The notes beneath the pieces are model-generated. The model did not search any database. It had not been told where the DNA came from and was given only the letters and a program-made list of their open reading frames with translations. Shown in pieces: positions 37,404-48,886 of a DNA stretch of 64,000 nt (the stretch's first letter is position 1; each line of letters starts with the position of its first letter). This DNA is from Afipia massiliensis (GTDB lineage: Bacteria; Pseudomonadota; Alphaproteobacteria; Rhizobiales; Xanthobacteraceae): contig NZ_LBIA02000001.1 of NCBI RefSeq assembly GCF_001006325.2, positions 3,783,501 through 3,847,500 of the forward strand, in the 5' to 3' direction. A program made the translations under genes and the position numbers.

Positions 37404-38069
37404 ATGTCAGATTTCACGGCCGCGCGGCAGAATATGGTCGACTGTCAGGTGCGTCCGAGCGATGTGACGGACCTGCGCATCATTGATGCGATGCTCGCGG
37501 TGCCGCGCGAACAGTTCGTGCCGGACGGCAAGCGTCCGATCGCCTATCTGGATATGGATATCGATGTTGCCGCGGACGGGCAGGCGAAACGCCACCTGAT
37601 CAAGCCCGCGGTGCTTGCAAAAATGCTGCAGGCAGCAGCGATCTCCGACACGGATCGTGTGCTGGTGGTCGGCTGCGCGACCGGCTATTCGGCGGCTGTC
37701 GTTGCGCACCTCGCTGCCGAGGTGTTCGCCACCGAGCCTGATTCGTCGCTGGCAGCCGCGGCGACAAAGAATCTGGCGGGTCTGGGTCTCGCCAATGTGA
37801 CGGTGATCGCGGCTGCGCCTGCCGATGGCGACCGCGCTCGCGGGCCGTATGACGTCATCGTCATGGACGGGGCCACGGAAATCGAGCCTCACGGACTCTA
37901 TGAGCAGTTGAAGATGGGCGGCCGGCTTGTCGGCGTCTTTGCGACCCGCAAGCCTCCACGGGCGACCTTGGTAGCGCGCTCACCGGCGGATTTCGGCAGC
38001 CGGATGCTTTTTGATGCCTCCGCGCCGGTCTTGACGGGTCTGGAGCGCCGTCCGGCGTTCACTTTCTAG
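37404..38069 (+). CDS. Protein-L-isoaspartate O-methyltransferase family protein
   Basis: This 221-residue SAM methyltransferase is of the Pcm type, which repairs isoaspartyl damage in proteins. The SAM motif is VLVVGCATGYSAAVVAHL, and the N-terminal MVDCQVRPSDVTD with VPREQFVPDGKR resembles the alphaproteobacterial branch next to tolC. That branch lacks the usual Pcm active-site Thr-Ser sequence as I remember it, so true isoaspartyl activity is uncertain. It precedes the TolC gene on the same strand. Confidence 0.84.
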   Translation: MSDFTAARQNMVDCQVRPSDVTDLRIIDAMLAVPREQFVPDGKRPIAYLDMDIDVAADGQAKRHLIKPAVLAKMLQAAAISDTDRVLVVGCATGYSAAVVAHLAAEVFATEPDSSLAAAATKNLAGLGLANVTVIAAAPADGDRARGPYDVIVMDGATEIEPHGLYEQLKMGGRLVGVFATRKPPRATLVARSPADFGSRMLFDASAPVLTGLERRPAFTF

Positions 38070-38093
38070 GATCGCTTTCTCGGAATCACGCAG

Positions 38094-38119
38094 GTGTGGC
38101 TACAATGTCCCAGCCACAC
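38094..38119 (+). terminator. Stem-loop between the Pcm-like gene and tolC
   Basis: An 8-bp perfect stem (GTGTGGCT / AGCCACAC) with a 10-nt loop starts 24 nt after the methyltransferase stop and is followed by TGTTTC. It could be a weak terminator or an attenuator ahead of tolC. The T-run is poor. Confidence 0.35.
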
Positions 38120-38258
38120 TGTTTCGGTGGCACCCGGGCGGGACGGGGTTTCCCCCCGGCTTGCCGATGCTAGACTGACGCGCACGGGCAAAGGCGACTC
38201 AGTTACCCGGTGTACGGGCGCCCAAATGGCGAGCGGAACCGGTTTGGGGACAGACGTA

Positions 38259-39671
38259 ATGCAAGCTAAAAATCGGACGAAACTCAGTGCGGGTGTCGCT
38301 CTCGCGGCTCTCTTGATGGGTCAGCTCGCCACAACGCCTGTCATAGCCGACACCATCGAAGCCGCACTGGTGCGTGCCTACCAGAATAACCCGCAATTAA
38401 ACGCTCAGCGCGCATCGGTCCGCGCTACTGACGAAAGCGTGCCGCAGGCGCTCTCCGGTTACCGTCCACGCGTCGCCGTGACGGCCAGCGCCGGAACCCA
38501 GTACACCGACACCGCGCAGAACACCCAGGTTGGTGGGCGCGTGAGCACCACCAGCATCGCGGGCGTGAATGCGCCGCGCTCGGTCGGCGCAACGGTGACC
38601 CAGACGTTGTTCAACGGTGGGCAAACTGCCAACCGCACCCGCTCGGCGGAAAGCCAGGTCTCCGCAGCGCGCGAAGGTTTGCGCGTGCTCGAACAGACCG
38701 TGCTGTTCTCGGCTGCGACGATCTACATGGATTACCTGCGCGACTCGGCCATCGTTGAGGTGCAGAAGAGCAACGTCCGTGTGCTCGAGCAGACCCTCAA
38801 GCAGACCCGCGACCGCTTCAACGTCGGCGAAGTGACCCGCACCGACGTGGCCCAGTCCGAAGCCCAACTGGCGAACGGCCGTACCCAGCTTCTGACGGCG
38901 GAATCGAACCTGACGTCCACGCGCGCAAACTTCCGCCGCATCATCGGCAACGACCCCGTCAATCTTGCGCCTGGTTCACCCGTTGATCGTTTCCTGCCGA
39001 CCACGCTGAACGGCGCGATCGATCGCGGTCTTCTGGAAAACCCCAACGTGACTGCCGCCATGTACGGCATCGACGTCAGTTTCCTTCAGGTCAAAGTCAG
39101 CGAAGGTGCGCTGTTCCCGGTTGTCACGCTTCAGGGCAGCGTGCAGCAGTCCTATGAGAGCACGATGTCCCAGTACCGGGCATTCGGCGCGTCCGCCGTC
39201 GCCCAGTTGACCGTACCGGTCTATCAGGGCGGCGCAGAATATGCCTTGATCCGTCAGTCGAAAGAAACGCTGGCGCAGCAGCGCCTCAATCTCGAACAGG
39301 TTCGCGATCAGACCCGCGCGACCGTTGCGCAGGCGTGGGGCCAGCTTACTGCCGGCAAGGCGCAGGTTCAGTCGGCGCAATCGCAGGTGACCGCGTCTGA
39401 AATCGCGCTCAACGGCGTTCGCGAAGAGGCGAGGGTCGGGCAGCGCACGACGCTCGACGTCTTGAACGCGCAGCAGGCGCTGGTGAACGCCCGCGTCGCG
39501 CTGGTGACGGCGCAGCACGATCGCGTCGTCGCGTCCTACAGCGTGCTGAACTCCATCGGACGTCTGTCGCCGAGCGTGCTGAAACTCGCGACCAACGTCT
39601 ACGATCCGAGCGTCCACTATCATCAGGTGCGCGATAGCTGGTTCGGCGTACGGACTCCCGACGGCCGCTAG
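38259..39671 (+). CDS. tolC: TolC-family outer-membrane channel protein
   Basis: This 470-residue outer-membrane protein has a signal peptide (about 1-28, cleaved after VIA) and two OEP repeats of the TolC kind. DTIEAALVRAYQNNPQLNAQR opens the mature protein and TRTDVAQSEAQLANG lies in the first coiled coil. It lacks a lipobox, unlike the NodT-type factor at 22850, so it probably serves type I secretion or other tripartite pumps. The ATG at 38259 is preceded by GGGGACA. An ATG at 38226 is also in frame but would displace the signal peptide. Confidence 0.9.
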   Translation: MQAKNRTKLSAGVALAALLMGQLATTPVIADTIEAALVRAYQNNPQLNAQRASVRATDESVPQALSGYRPRVAVTASAGTQYTDTAQNTQVGGRVSTTSIAGVNAPRSVGATVTQTLFNGGQTANRTRSAESQVSAAREGLRVLEQTVLFSAATIYMDYLRDSAIVEVQKSNVRVLEQTLKQTRDRFNVGEVTRTDVAQSEAQLANGRTQLLTAESNLTSTRANFRRIIGNDPVNLAPGSPVDRFLPTTLNGAIDRGLLENPNVTAAMYGIDVSFLQVKVSEGALFPVVTLQGSVQQSYESTMSQYRAFGASAVAQLTVPVYQGGAEYALIRQSKETLAQQRLNLEQVRDQTRATVAQAWGQLTAGKAQVQSAQSQVTASEIALNGVREEARVGQRTTLDVLNAQQALVNARVALVTAQHDRVVASYSVLNSIGRLSPSVLKLATNVYDPSVHYHQVRDSWFGVRTPDGR

Positions 39672-40052
39672 GCCGTCGGTCGCGGCAGCCATCCGGCTAC
39701 CGCCTTTTAAGCACTGCCATCAAGCACTGTCATTCCGGGGCGCGAGCGCTTGTGAGCGAGCCCGGAATCCAGAAATTGCTTCCGATGAACTCTTCGGGAT
39801 TCCGGATCGGCCCGCTTGCGCGGGCCGTCCGGAATGACGTGCAAGGCGAGAGAGACAAGCCTTAGGCCTCGGTGTTGGACGCCGGCACAAACGGCCGTCA
39901 GCGCTGTGATCAACCGGCCGACTTTGCAGGCCGTTGCTTGCAATCAATTGTTGCCATGACATACCGTTCTGAAGGGTCGCTAAAGCGATTCGTGACGGTG
40001 GTGTGCGGCTCTGCAGGTCCTATGATCTGGAGCCGAGGATTTGGAGTCGGAG
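39672..40052. other. Intergenic region tolC-popZ with a second-type repeat
   Basis: This 381-bp gap contains the GTCATTCCGG element (39729-39838) and otherwise no supported gene. An imperfect GGAGTCGGAG ribosome-binding stretch for popZ lies at its end. Short open frames here look like noise. Confidence 0.6.
39729..39838. repeat. GTCATTCCGG-type palindromic element
   Basis: This 110-bp imperfect inverted repeat begins GTCATTCCGG and ends CCGGAATGAC. Internal palindromes include GCGCGAGCGCTTGTGAGCG and GGCCCGCTTGCGCGGGCC. It is a different family from the GTCATTGCGAG elements, with one copy in the window. Confidence 0.85.
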
Positions 40053-40856
40053 ATGACGCAACCGGCAAAGGCGCAGGAGCCCTCCATGGAGGAGATTCTG
40101 GCGTCGATCAGGCGCATCATTTCGGATGACGAAGCGAAACCGGCTGCAGGAACTGCCGCACCGGCTGCGGCGGCTCCGGTTGCTGCTGTTCCGGCTGCCG
40201 CGCCTCCAAAGACCGAAGTTCCCAAGGCGGAAATGTCCCGTCCCGCACCGGCGCGTCCGGTGATGTCGGGCATTCCGCCGTCCAAGATCGCACCGGCTAA
40301 ACCGGCTGTTGCTGCGGCGCCTGCACCTAAGCCGGCTCCTGCACCTGCAGCAAAGAACAGCCAGGACGAAATCGACGCGATGATGGCGAGCTTTGATGCG
40401 CCCGCCGCGCCGCCAAAGGCCGAAGAGCCTGAGGAAGACAATGATGTGTTCGAACTGACTGAACAGATGGCGGTGCCGGAAACGCCTCCGCCGTCGTTCA
40501 ACAAGATCGAACCCGAGGATGATCTGGAGTTTACCGAGTCGCCGATGGTTCAAGTTTCTCCTCACCGCGCCCCGGCGATGGAAGCGCCCAGCTTCACCGA
40601 GCGGGCGCCGCCGCGCGAAATGCCTTCGCCCCAGATGTCGTCGCAGCAGATTCTGTCGGGCTCGACGGTGTCCGCGGTCGAGTCCGCTTTCAACGCGCTG
40701 CAGAACACCGTCCTGAGCAACAACGCCCGGACGCTGGAGGATCTCGTCAAGGAGATGCTCCGTCCGATGCTGAAGTCCTGGCTGGACGACAATCTGCCCC
40801 AGTTGGTCGAGCGGATCGTCAAGGCCGAGATCGAACGGGTCTCCCGCGGCCGCTGA
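40053..40856 (+). CDS. popZ: PopZ-like polar organizing protein (DUF2497)
   Basis: This 267-residue protein has the PopZ plan. A short conserved N-terminal helix (PSMEEILASIRRIISDDE) is followed by a long disordered Ala/Pro/Glu-rich middle (about 30-195) and a conserved helical oligomerisation tail (RTLEDLVKEMLRPMLKSWLD, then NLPQLVERIVKAEIERVSRG). PopZ forms condensates at cell poles and anchors the ParB-bound origin. It sits directly upstream of valS, as in other Alphaproteobacteria. The ATG at 40053 has GGAGTCGGAG ahead of it. A TTG at 40041 is also in frame. Confidence 0.9.
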   Translation: MTQPAKAQEPSMEEILASIRRIISDDEAKPAAGTAAPAAAAPVAAVPAAAPPKTEVPKAEMSRPAPARPVMSGIPPSKIAPAKPAVAAAPAPKPAPAPAAKNSQDEIDAMMASFDAPAAPPKAEEPEEDNDVFELTEQMAVPETPPPSFNKIEPEDDLEFTESPMVQVSPHRAPAMEAPSFTERAPPREMPSPQMSSQQILSGSTVSAVESAFNALQNTVLSNNARTLEDLVKEMLRPMLKSWLDDNLPQLVERIVKAEIERVSRGR

Positions 40857-41029
40857 CCGCGCGCCAAAGCAAGCCATCCAAGGCAGGCGGCTTTACCCAG
40901 AACCTTCAATTCCTGGCAGGAAGTGCCCGGAATACCGCAGGTTTTGCTTTCAGGGCCAACACCCAATATAGTTGTGCTCGCGTTTCCGAACGCATTCCGG
41001 ATTTCACAACGCCTGAAAACGCGCTAGAG

Positions 41030-41052
41030 CGCGCTGGATGCGTTCCAGCGCG
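41030..41052. other. 9-bp stem-loop ahead of valS
   Basis: CGCGCTGGA / TCCAGCGCG form a perfect 9-bp stem with a 5-nt loop, 23 nt before the valS start. No U-run follows, so a leader structure or palindromic remnant is more likely than a terminator. The rest of the 219-bp popZ-valS gap shows nothing clear. Confidence 0.4.
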
Positions 41053-41075
41053 ATAAACCCACGATTGCACGCAAG

Positions 41076-43930
<2,855 letters not shown>

Positions 43931-43934
<4 letters not shown>

Positions 43935-45097
43935 GCTCGGCACGCTCCACATTCGGCGCGCTTTTTCTCCTTTGGCTCGCAGGGAATGGCCTTCGTCTGA
44001 CCATCCTTGCGGTCCCGCCGGTGCTGGCGCTCATCATTCTCGATCTCAAGCTTTCCGGCACCGAAGTCGGAATTCTCAACGCCATTCCGGTTTTTCTGTT
44101 CGCTCTGGTCGCGATCCCGGGCTCGCTGCTGATCGCGCGTGTCGGTGCCGTGCCCGCGCTGATCATCGGGCTTTTGATCGCTGCGGCGGGTTCGGCCTTG
44201 CGCGGCCTGACGTCCGATACGATCGTGCTTTACATCACAACCGTCGTCATGGCGGCGGGGATCGCGGTGATGCAACCGGCGATGCCGCCGATTGTCCGCC
44301 AATGGGTGCCGAGGCAGATCGGCTTCGCCACCGCCGTTTACACCAACGGACTTCTGTTCGGCGAAATCTTCCCGGTGCTTCTTGCCGCCGTGATATTGCC
44401 GGTCGTCGGCGGAAGCTGGCGGGCCAGCCTCGTGCTGTGGTCAATTCCGCTGGTCGTCATCGCGCTCATCATCTTCTGGTTTCAGCCGGGAGGGAAGAGC
44501 GCGCCGGTCTCCCGCCCACGCCAGTGGATGCCGGATTGGCGCGATCCGTTGCTCTGGAAGCTCGGCCTGATGATGAGCACCAGCAACCAGCTTTACTTCT
44601 GCTCCAACGCGTTCCTTCCCGGATTTTTGCTTCACACCGAGCGTACGGACCTGATTGGTCCCGCGCTCACCGCGCTGAACGTCGGGCAGTTGCCGGCGTC
44701 GTTCATTCTGCTGGTCATGTCGAGCCCATGGGAACGAAAGAAGTGGCCGCTCATTGGTGGCGCGGTGATTGGACTCGCCGCCATTGCAGGCGTTTTGTCC
44801 GCAACGAGCCTGTGGGGCGTTCTGGCGGCAGCCGCCTTTATCGGCTTTTCCTGCGCGGTTGTGCTGACCCTCGTTCTGACGCTGCCCGCTCTGCTGGTTG
44901 CATCCGATGACGTGCCCCGCATGTCTGCGGGGGTATTCACAATCGGTTATGGCGTCGCGATGCTCATCTCAATCATCGGCGGGATCGCGTGGGACGCCAG
45001 CGGAAATCCGGCGTTTGCATTCATACCCATCGCAATCGCAACACTTCCCGTCATTTTGTTTGCATTGCTGACCGACTTCTCAAAACGCCGGGCCTGA
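43931..45097 (+). CDS. MFS transporter, CynX/NimT-like
   Basis: This 388-residue transporter has twelve predicted helices. The [19 protein letters not shown] opening and the [23 protein letters not shown] loop are characteristic of the cyanate/nitroimidazole (CynX/NimT) group. The substrate cannot be inferred. The GTG start overlaps the valS stop, so it is probably translated from the valS transcript. Confidence 0.83.
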
Positions 45098-45146
45098 ATG
45101 TAGTCTGGCTAGTGAACATCACGGAGTGATAATCCCGGAGTGACCG

Positions 45147-45533
45147 ATGCTCGATCATGTTTCGATTACCGTCTCCGACATAGCGGCTGCTGAGCGGTTC
45201 TATGATGCGATCATGAATGCGCTTGGCGTCGTCAAGATCGGACGCCGAGATGATTGGCTTGGCTACGGCGAACGCTCGCGTTCCGCTTATCCCGATCGCG
45301 TCTACATCTCGATCCGCAAGGGCGCGAAGCCCGAGGACGCCGCCGGCCGGCACTGGTGCTTCAAGGCGAAGTGGCAAACTCAGGTTGATGCATTCTGGGA
45401 CGCGGGGCTCGCAGCAGGCGGCAGCGACGATGGCGCGCCGGGCCTGCGCAACTACCACGCGTCCTATTACGCCGCGTTCCTGCGCGACCCGGACGGCAAC
45501 CGGATCGAAGCCGTCTGCCATGCGGCGATTTGA
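45147..45533 (+). CDS. VOC (glyoxalase/bleomycin-resistance fold) family protein
   Basis: This 128-residue protein has the vicinal-oxygen-chelate fold: MLDHVSITVSDIAAAERFYD at the start and FLRDPDGNRIEAVCH at the end. His4 and the C-terminal glutamate of NRIEAV match metal ligand positions in the fold. Many such proteins have unknown substrates, including glutathione or antibiotic modifiers. It is followed by a palindromic repeat. Confidence 0.85.
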   Translation: MLDHVSITVSDIAAAERFYDAIMNALGVVKIGRRDDWLGYGERSRSAYPDRVYISIRKGAKPEDAAGRHWCFKAKWQTQVDAFWDAGLAAGGSDDGAPGLRNYHASYYAAFLRDPDGNRIEAVCHAAI

Positions 45534-45554
45534 TTCAGGTCAAATTGTCTCTCT

Positions 45555-45637
45555 CGTCATTGCGAGCGAAGCGAAGCAATCCAGCTTTTGAAAAGCGAGA
45601 ACTGGATTGCTTCGTCGCTACGTTCCTCGCAATGACG
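45555..45637. repeat. GTCATTGCGAG-type palindromic element, copy 5 (inverted)
   Basis: This copy is in the opposite orientation to the other full copies: the short arm is on the left and the long arm, with GTCGCTACGTTCC, on the right. Confidence 0.92.
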
Positions 45638-45854
45638 GCTTGTGAGGGACGAGTATTGCGAATGCCTGCATTCTGATGGATGCACGTTTTCGAGGCTTGC
45701 GTGCCTTCACGGTCATGCACGCGGCGCATAACAAGCGCGCGCTTCGACGGAGCTACGTCGCCGCGATGCAAACATCGCGAAATTCTGAGATGTCGCGGTT
45801 ACGTCACCGGTTCGCCTTTTGCAGCGAAGTTCGTCACCGTTTCGCCTTATGCCG
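45638..45854. other. Intergenic stretch left of the DUF4062 insert
   Basis: No gene is supported between copy 5 of the palindrome and the direct repeat. The open frames present are short and unlike any family. The stretch includes a pair of 24-25 bp imperfect tandem repeats at 45798-45852. It represents the sequence that originally lay downstream of mpg. Confidence 0.55.
45798..45852. repeat. Imperfect tandem pair of 24-25 bp
   Basis: GTTACGTCACCGGTTCGCC with its tail (45798-45822) is repeated as GTTCGTCACCGTTTCGCC with its tail (45829-45852), separated by 6 nt. It directly abuts the 84-bp direct repeat and could be a recombinase or regulator binding region, or simple duplication. Confidence 0.7.
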
Positions 45855-45938
45855 GAAACGGCTTGCTGAGAAATTTCGAGCCCTTCAATCCGTAGCGCCA
45901 CGGTAGCTCCACCGCCTTGGTGATGCCGATACGGATGC
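45855..45938. repeat. mpg: 84-bp direct repeat, distal copy (old 3' end of mpg)
   Basis: It matches 47136-47219 at 81 of 84 positions (differences at 45859, 45882 and 45925). Read on the minus strand it encodes the last residues of the mpg glycosylase but continues to a different ending, KPFPA then stop, in place of KPFR. It is a relic gene end bounding the DUF4062 insert. Confidence 0.95.
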
Positions 45939-45950
45939 GACAATCCGAAG

Positions 45951-47096
45951 CTAGTCAAAGATAAGTTTCAGAGTTCCCCGCTCCACGTCGTTCAGATAAT
46001 CGATATTCTCGGTTATGGCCTCTACCAGTCGTTTCTTAGCTCGATTAAATTGACTCGTTATCCGAGGGAGGGCTTCTACGGTTTGTTTAAAGGCGATCAT
46101 GGTATCGCGCGTACCAATCGCGTTGGTAAGCATCTCACTGAACCCTTGAGTCATGGCATGTTTAGCTTTCGCAAGCTCTTCTTCTTTAAGATTTCCGAGA
46201 ATGATCAGTTGAAGCTCAGTTTGAGCCTCAAACAAATTTCTGAACAGAATGCGAGCTCGCGATGATCGATCAAGAAGTTGTTGGGCATTGGTCACCAGAA
46301 AGGCAGCGAAATCGTTTGCGGATGACTTTTTGACAGTTGTCGATACGTCCGCTGCATTAAGCTGTTCAAAAGTTGCGGTCTGCTTTGTCGCTTCGTTGCC
46401 AATTTCATCTACAATTTTTGATAGACCCTCTAACTCACGAGTCATTTCAGCTACGGCTCTTTCGGACGCCTCCATTAAATCGAGAAATCCTGGCTCGTCA
46501 GGTTCGTCAAAGTTGGTTAGTTCAATTGATGTCAGAGCAGGCGCTGAGGTATTCTGGACCTCCTTTGCAGAGTTAAGCAACTTCATTACCGCGCGCTGGA
46601 CATTTATGCGAACGGCTTTGGATAGTTCTCCGGGCTCAAGGAAGGTGCTATAAAGTATTCCCTGCTCCCCAAGCTGTGATCGAAAAGCGAGAACATCTGC
46701 GAGTTCGCCAGCGTCTATTTTCGATAAGGCTGGAATGGAATCTTTAAAATATATCTGTATCCGCTGATCCTCAAAGACGCTTTCGGTAGCAGCGATGGCT
46801 TTTTCGATTTCCTCGATGCTGCCAGATCGAAACGATTTTGTTGGCGTACCTAACTTTGCCCCGAAAACGGCAATAAGCATGTCATAGGATTGGAACAGTT
46901 GCTTGTTGATGACTGCTTGAGGTTCGGTCCCAATGCCGGGGGATACGGATTCTTCCCACCCGATAGCTCGAACAGATATATTGCTGCCTTCGAGTTGCAT
47001 GTTTAATTCAGCGATTGCCTCAAAAACTGCTTTTCTCTCTTCGAATACGTCGCTAGGTGACGCGATAACCAGTCGGTATTCTGTAATGTTGCGCAT
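45951..47096 (-). CDS. DUF4062-like protein with C-terminal helical domain (horizontally acquired)
   Basis: This 381-residue protein begins with a Rossmann/TIR-like domain of DUF4062 type: [22 protein letters not shown] (7-28), [16 protein letters not shown] (70-85) and [11 protein letters not shown] (91-101). A long helical region with coiled-coil character follows (about 200-365). DUF4062 domains are common at the N-terminus of STAND/NACHT-type proteins and other conflict-related genes, so a sensor or defence role is possible but unproven. Base composition is foreign: two sampled 60-base lines (46021, 46201) hold 28 and 26 G+C, against 42 in neighbouring lines at 45301 and 47521. An AGGAA site precedes the ATG. 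It lies 34 nt downstream of mpg on the same strand and is bounded by direct repeats of the mpg 3' end. Confidence 0.78.
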   Translation of the reverse strand: MRNITEYRLVIASPSDVFEERKAVFEAIAELNMQLEGSNISVRAIGWEESVSPGIGTEPQAVINKQLFQSYDMLIAVFGAKLGTPTKSFRSGSIEEIEKAIAATESVFEDQRIQIYFKDSIPALSKIDAGELADVLAFRSQLGEQGILYSTFLEPGELSKAVRINVQRAVMKLLNSAKEVQNTSAPALTSIELTNFDEPDEPGFLDLMEASERAVAEMTRELEGLSKIVDEIGNEATKQTATFEQLNAADVSTTVKKSSANDFAAFLVTNAQQLLDRSSRARILFRNLFEAQTELQLIILGNLKEEELAKAKHAMTQGFSEMLTNAIGTRDTMIAFKQTVEALPRITSQFNRAKKRLVEAITENIDYLNDVERGTLKLIFD

Positions 47097-47130
47097 TCCG
47101 GTTCCTATGAGGCGGTTGAGTGCTTACTGC

Positions 47131-47724
47131 TTAACGAAATGGCTTGCTGAGAAATTTCGAGCTCTTCAATCCGTAGCGCCACGGTAGCTCCACCGCCTTG
47201 GTGATACCGATACGGATGCCGCTGACGATCTCGGGCTTTCGCAGCCGCGCGTAAATCGCAATCGGAGGTGCGTCGAGCGGCAGCGCATTGTGCTTGTCGC
47301 TCACGCCCATCGCTTCGCAGAGTTTGCCCGGTCCAGAACACAGCATTCGTTCGTCGTGCAGTCCGCGGTGGCGACGCATCGCCGGGATGCCGTGGGTCGG
47401 CTCGATCGCGCGGATTAGTACGGCGCTCGCGGAGCCTTCCTTTTCGCAGACAAAGTTCATGCACCAGTGGATGCCGTAGGAGCGGTAGACGTAGAGAAAC
47501 CCCGGCGGGCCGAACATCACCATGTTGCGCGGCGTCGGCCCGTTGAACGAGTGCGCCGCCGGCTCCGTGTGGTGATAGGCCTCGACCTCGGTGATGATGC
47601 CGCCGACACCGTCCACCAGCAGCGTCGCCCCGATCAGGTCAGGAGCAACCTCATGGACGCTGCGGGCAAAGAATTTGCGCGTCAGCAGGCGTCCTGCAGG
47701 GGCGGGAAGGCGGTTTTCAGCCAT
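47131..47724 (-). CDS. mpg: 3-methyladenine DNA glycosylase (AAG/MPG family)
   Basis: This 197-residue DNA-repair enzyme removes alkylated purines. Family motifs are [20 protein letters not shown] at the start, [17 protein letters not shown] with the catalytic glutamate, [20 protein letters not shown] and [13 protein letters not shown]. The last 28 codons lie in an 84-bp sequence that recurs at 45855-45938. The present ending KPFR-stop arises where the inserted DNA joins, while the distal copy would end KPFPA. The enzyme core is unaffected. Confidence 0.92.
   Translation of the reverse strand: MAENRLPAPAGRLLTRKFFARSVHEVAPDLIGATLLVDGVGGIITEVEAYHHTEPAAHSFNGPTPRNMVMFGPPGFLYVYRSYGIHWCMNFVCEKEGSASAVLIRAIEPTHGIPAMRRHRGLHDERMLCSGPGKLCEAMGVSDKHNALPLDAPPIAIYARLRKPEIVSGIRIGITKAVELPWRYGLKSSKFLSKPFR
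47136..47219. repeat. mpg: 84-bp direct repeat, proximal copy (present 3' end of mpg)
   Basis: It is the counterpart of 45855-45938 at an exact offset of 1281 bp. The three mismatches include one that changes Gly to Ser in the encoded tail. The interval between copies (45939-47135, 1197 bp) holds only the DUF4062-like gene. Confidence 0.95.
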
Positions 47725-47795
47725 TTATGGGCAGGGGATGTGCGCGGAGGGCCATGCTGGACTGCTTCAGGACGTGATATGCATTCCAGGGTAAG

Positions 47796-47842
47796 GCATG
47801 ATCCCGAAAAGTGGAAACCGGTTTTCGGAAAAGATCATGCCC
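47796..47842. repeat. GGCATGATC palindromic element
   Basis: GGCATGATC and GATCATGCC bound a hairpin with inner arms CCGAAAA and TTTTCGG (47 bp). It resembles a short repeat common in this bacterial family. It lies between the divergent mpg and lipA genes. Confidence 0.85.
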
Positions 47843-47917
47843 TATCAAGGCGACGCAGATAGCTTGCGCCAAGGGGGCGGCAGGCTTAGGTAAGTCGAGG
47901 GAAATCGCGGACTTTTC

Positions 47918-48877
47918 ATGGTTGTTCTGATCGATACGGTATCTTCCAATCAGGTGCGCCCGCGCCATCCGGAGAAGGTCAACCGGCCGGATTCGAAGTC
48001 GCCGGCGAAGCCCGACTGGATTCGCGTGCGCGCGCCGAATTCGCGCGGCTATGCAAACACCCGCAACATCGTCAAGGAAAACGGGCTCGTTACCGTATGC
48101 GAGGAAGCGGGCTGCCCGAACATCGGCGAATGCTGGGACAAGAAGCACGCCACCTTCATGATCATGGGTGACACCTGCACCCGGGCCTGCGCCTTCTGCA
48201 ACGTCAAGACCGGCATGCCGAACGCGCTCGATGCGTCGGAGCCGGAGCATGTGGCACTGGCCGTCTCGAAGCTCGGCCTGAACCATGTCGTTATCACCTC
48301 GGTGGACCGCGATGATCTCGCCGACGGCGGCGCCGATCATTTCGCGAAAACCATCCGCGCGATTCGCGCGAGCTGCCCGACCACGACGATCGAGATTCTG
48401 ACGCCGGATTTCCTGCGCAAGGACGGCGCACTGGAGCAGGTCGTTGCGGCCAAGCCCGATGTGTTCAATCACAATCTGGAAACGGTGCCGTCGCGCTATC
48501 TGACCGTGCGGCCCGGCGCGCGCTACTTCCATTCGATCCGGCTGCTGCAGCGGGTCAAGGAAATGGACCCGACTATTTTCACCAAGTCCGGCATCATGGT
48601 CGGCCTCGGCGAGGAGCGTCACGAGGTGTTGCAGGTGATGGACGACCTGCGCTCGGCGGATGTCGATTTCCTTACCATCGGCCAGTACCTGCAGCCGAGC
48701 CTCAAGCATCATGCGGTGATGCGCTATGTGACGCCGGATGAATTCGGCGGCTACGAGAAGGTTGCCTACACCAAGGGGTTCCTGATGGTTTCTGCGAGCC
48801 CGCTGACGCGCTCCTCGCATCACGCCGGCGAGGATTTCGCCAAACTGCAGGCGGCACGCGAAGCAGCCGGACGCTAG
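47918..48877 (+). CDS. lipA: Lipoyl synthase (radical SAM)
   Basis: This 319-residue enzyme inserts two sulfurs into octanoyl groups to make lipoate for 2-oxoacid dehydrogenases. The auxiliary 4Fe-4S cluster motif is [13 protein letters not shown] and the radical-SAM motif is CTRACAFC. The C-terminal SSHHAGEDF includes the conserved serine region. It is followed 10 nt later by the RatA-like gene. Confidence 0.97.
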   Translation: MVVLIDTVSSNQVRPRHPEKVNRPDSKSPAKPDWIRVRAPNSRGYANTRNIVKENGLVTVCEEAGCPNIGECWDKKHATFMIMGDTCTRACAFCNVKTGMPNALDASEPEHVALAVSKLGLNHVVITSVDRDDLADGGADHFAKTIRAIRASCPTTTIEILTPDFLRKDGALEQVVAAKPDVFNHNLETVPSRYLTVRPGARYFHSIRLLQRVKEMDPTIFTKSGIMVGLGEERHEVLQVMDDLRSADVDFLTIGQYLQPSLKHHAVMRYVTPDEFGGYEKVAYTKGFLMVSASPLTRSSHHAGEDFAKLQAAREAAGR

Positions 48878-48886
48878 CCTTCCACG

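Noticed and set aside
40857..41075. T-box leader for valS
   Set aside because: T-boxes are not expected in Alphaproteobacteria and no specifier loop or T-box sequence is visible. Only a simple 9-bp stem-loop was found.
45109..45114. CTAGTG sequence as a fifth composite-element end
   Set aside because: No matching inverted arm follows within 100 bases, so it is a chance hexamer.
45676..45906. Short open frames left of the DUF4062 insert
   Set aside because: Arg/Phe-rich translations overlapping repeats, with no ribosome-binding site or family resemblance.
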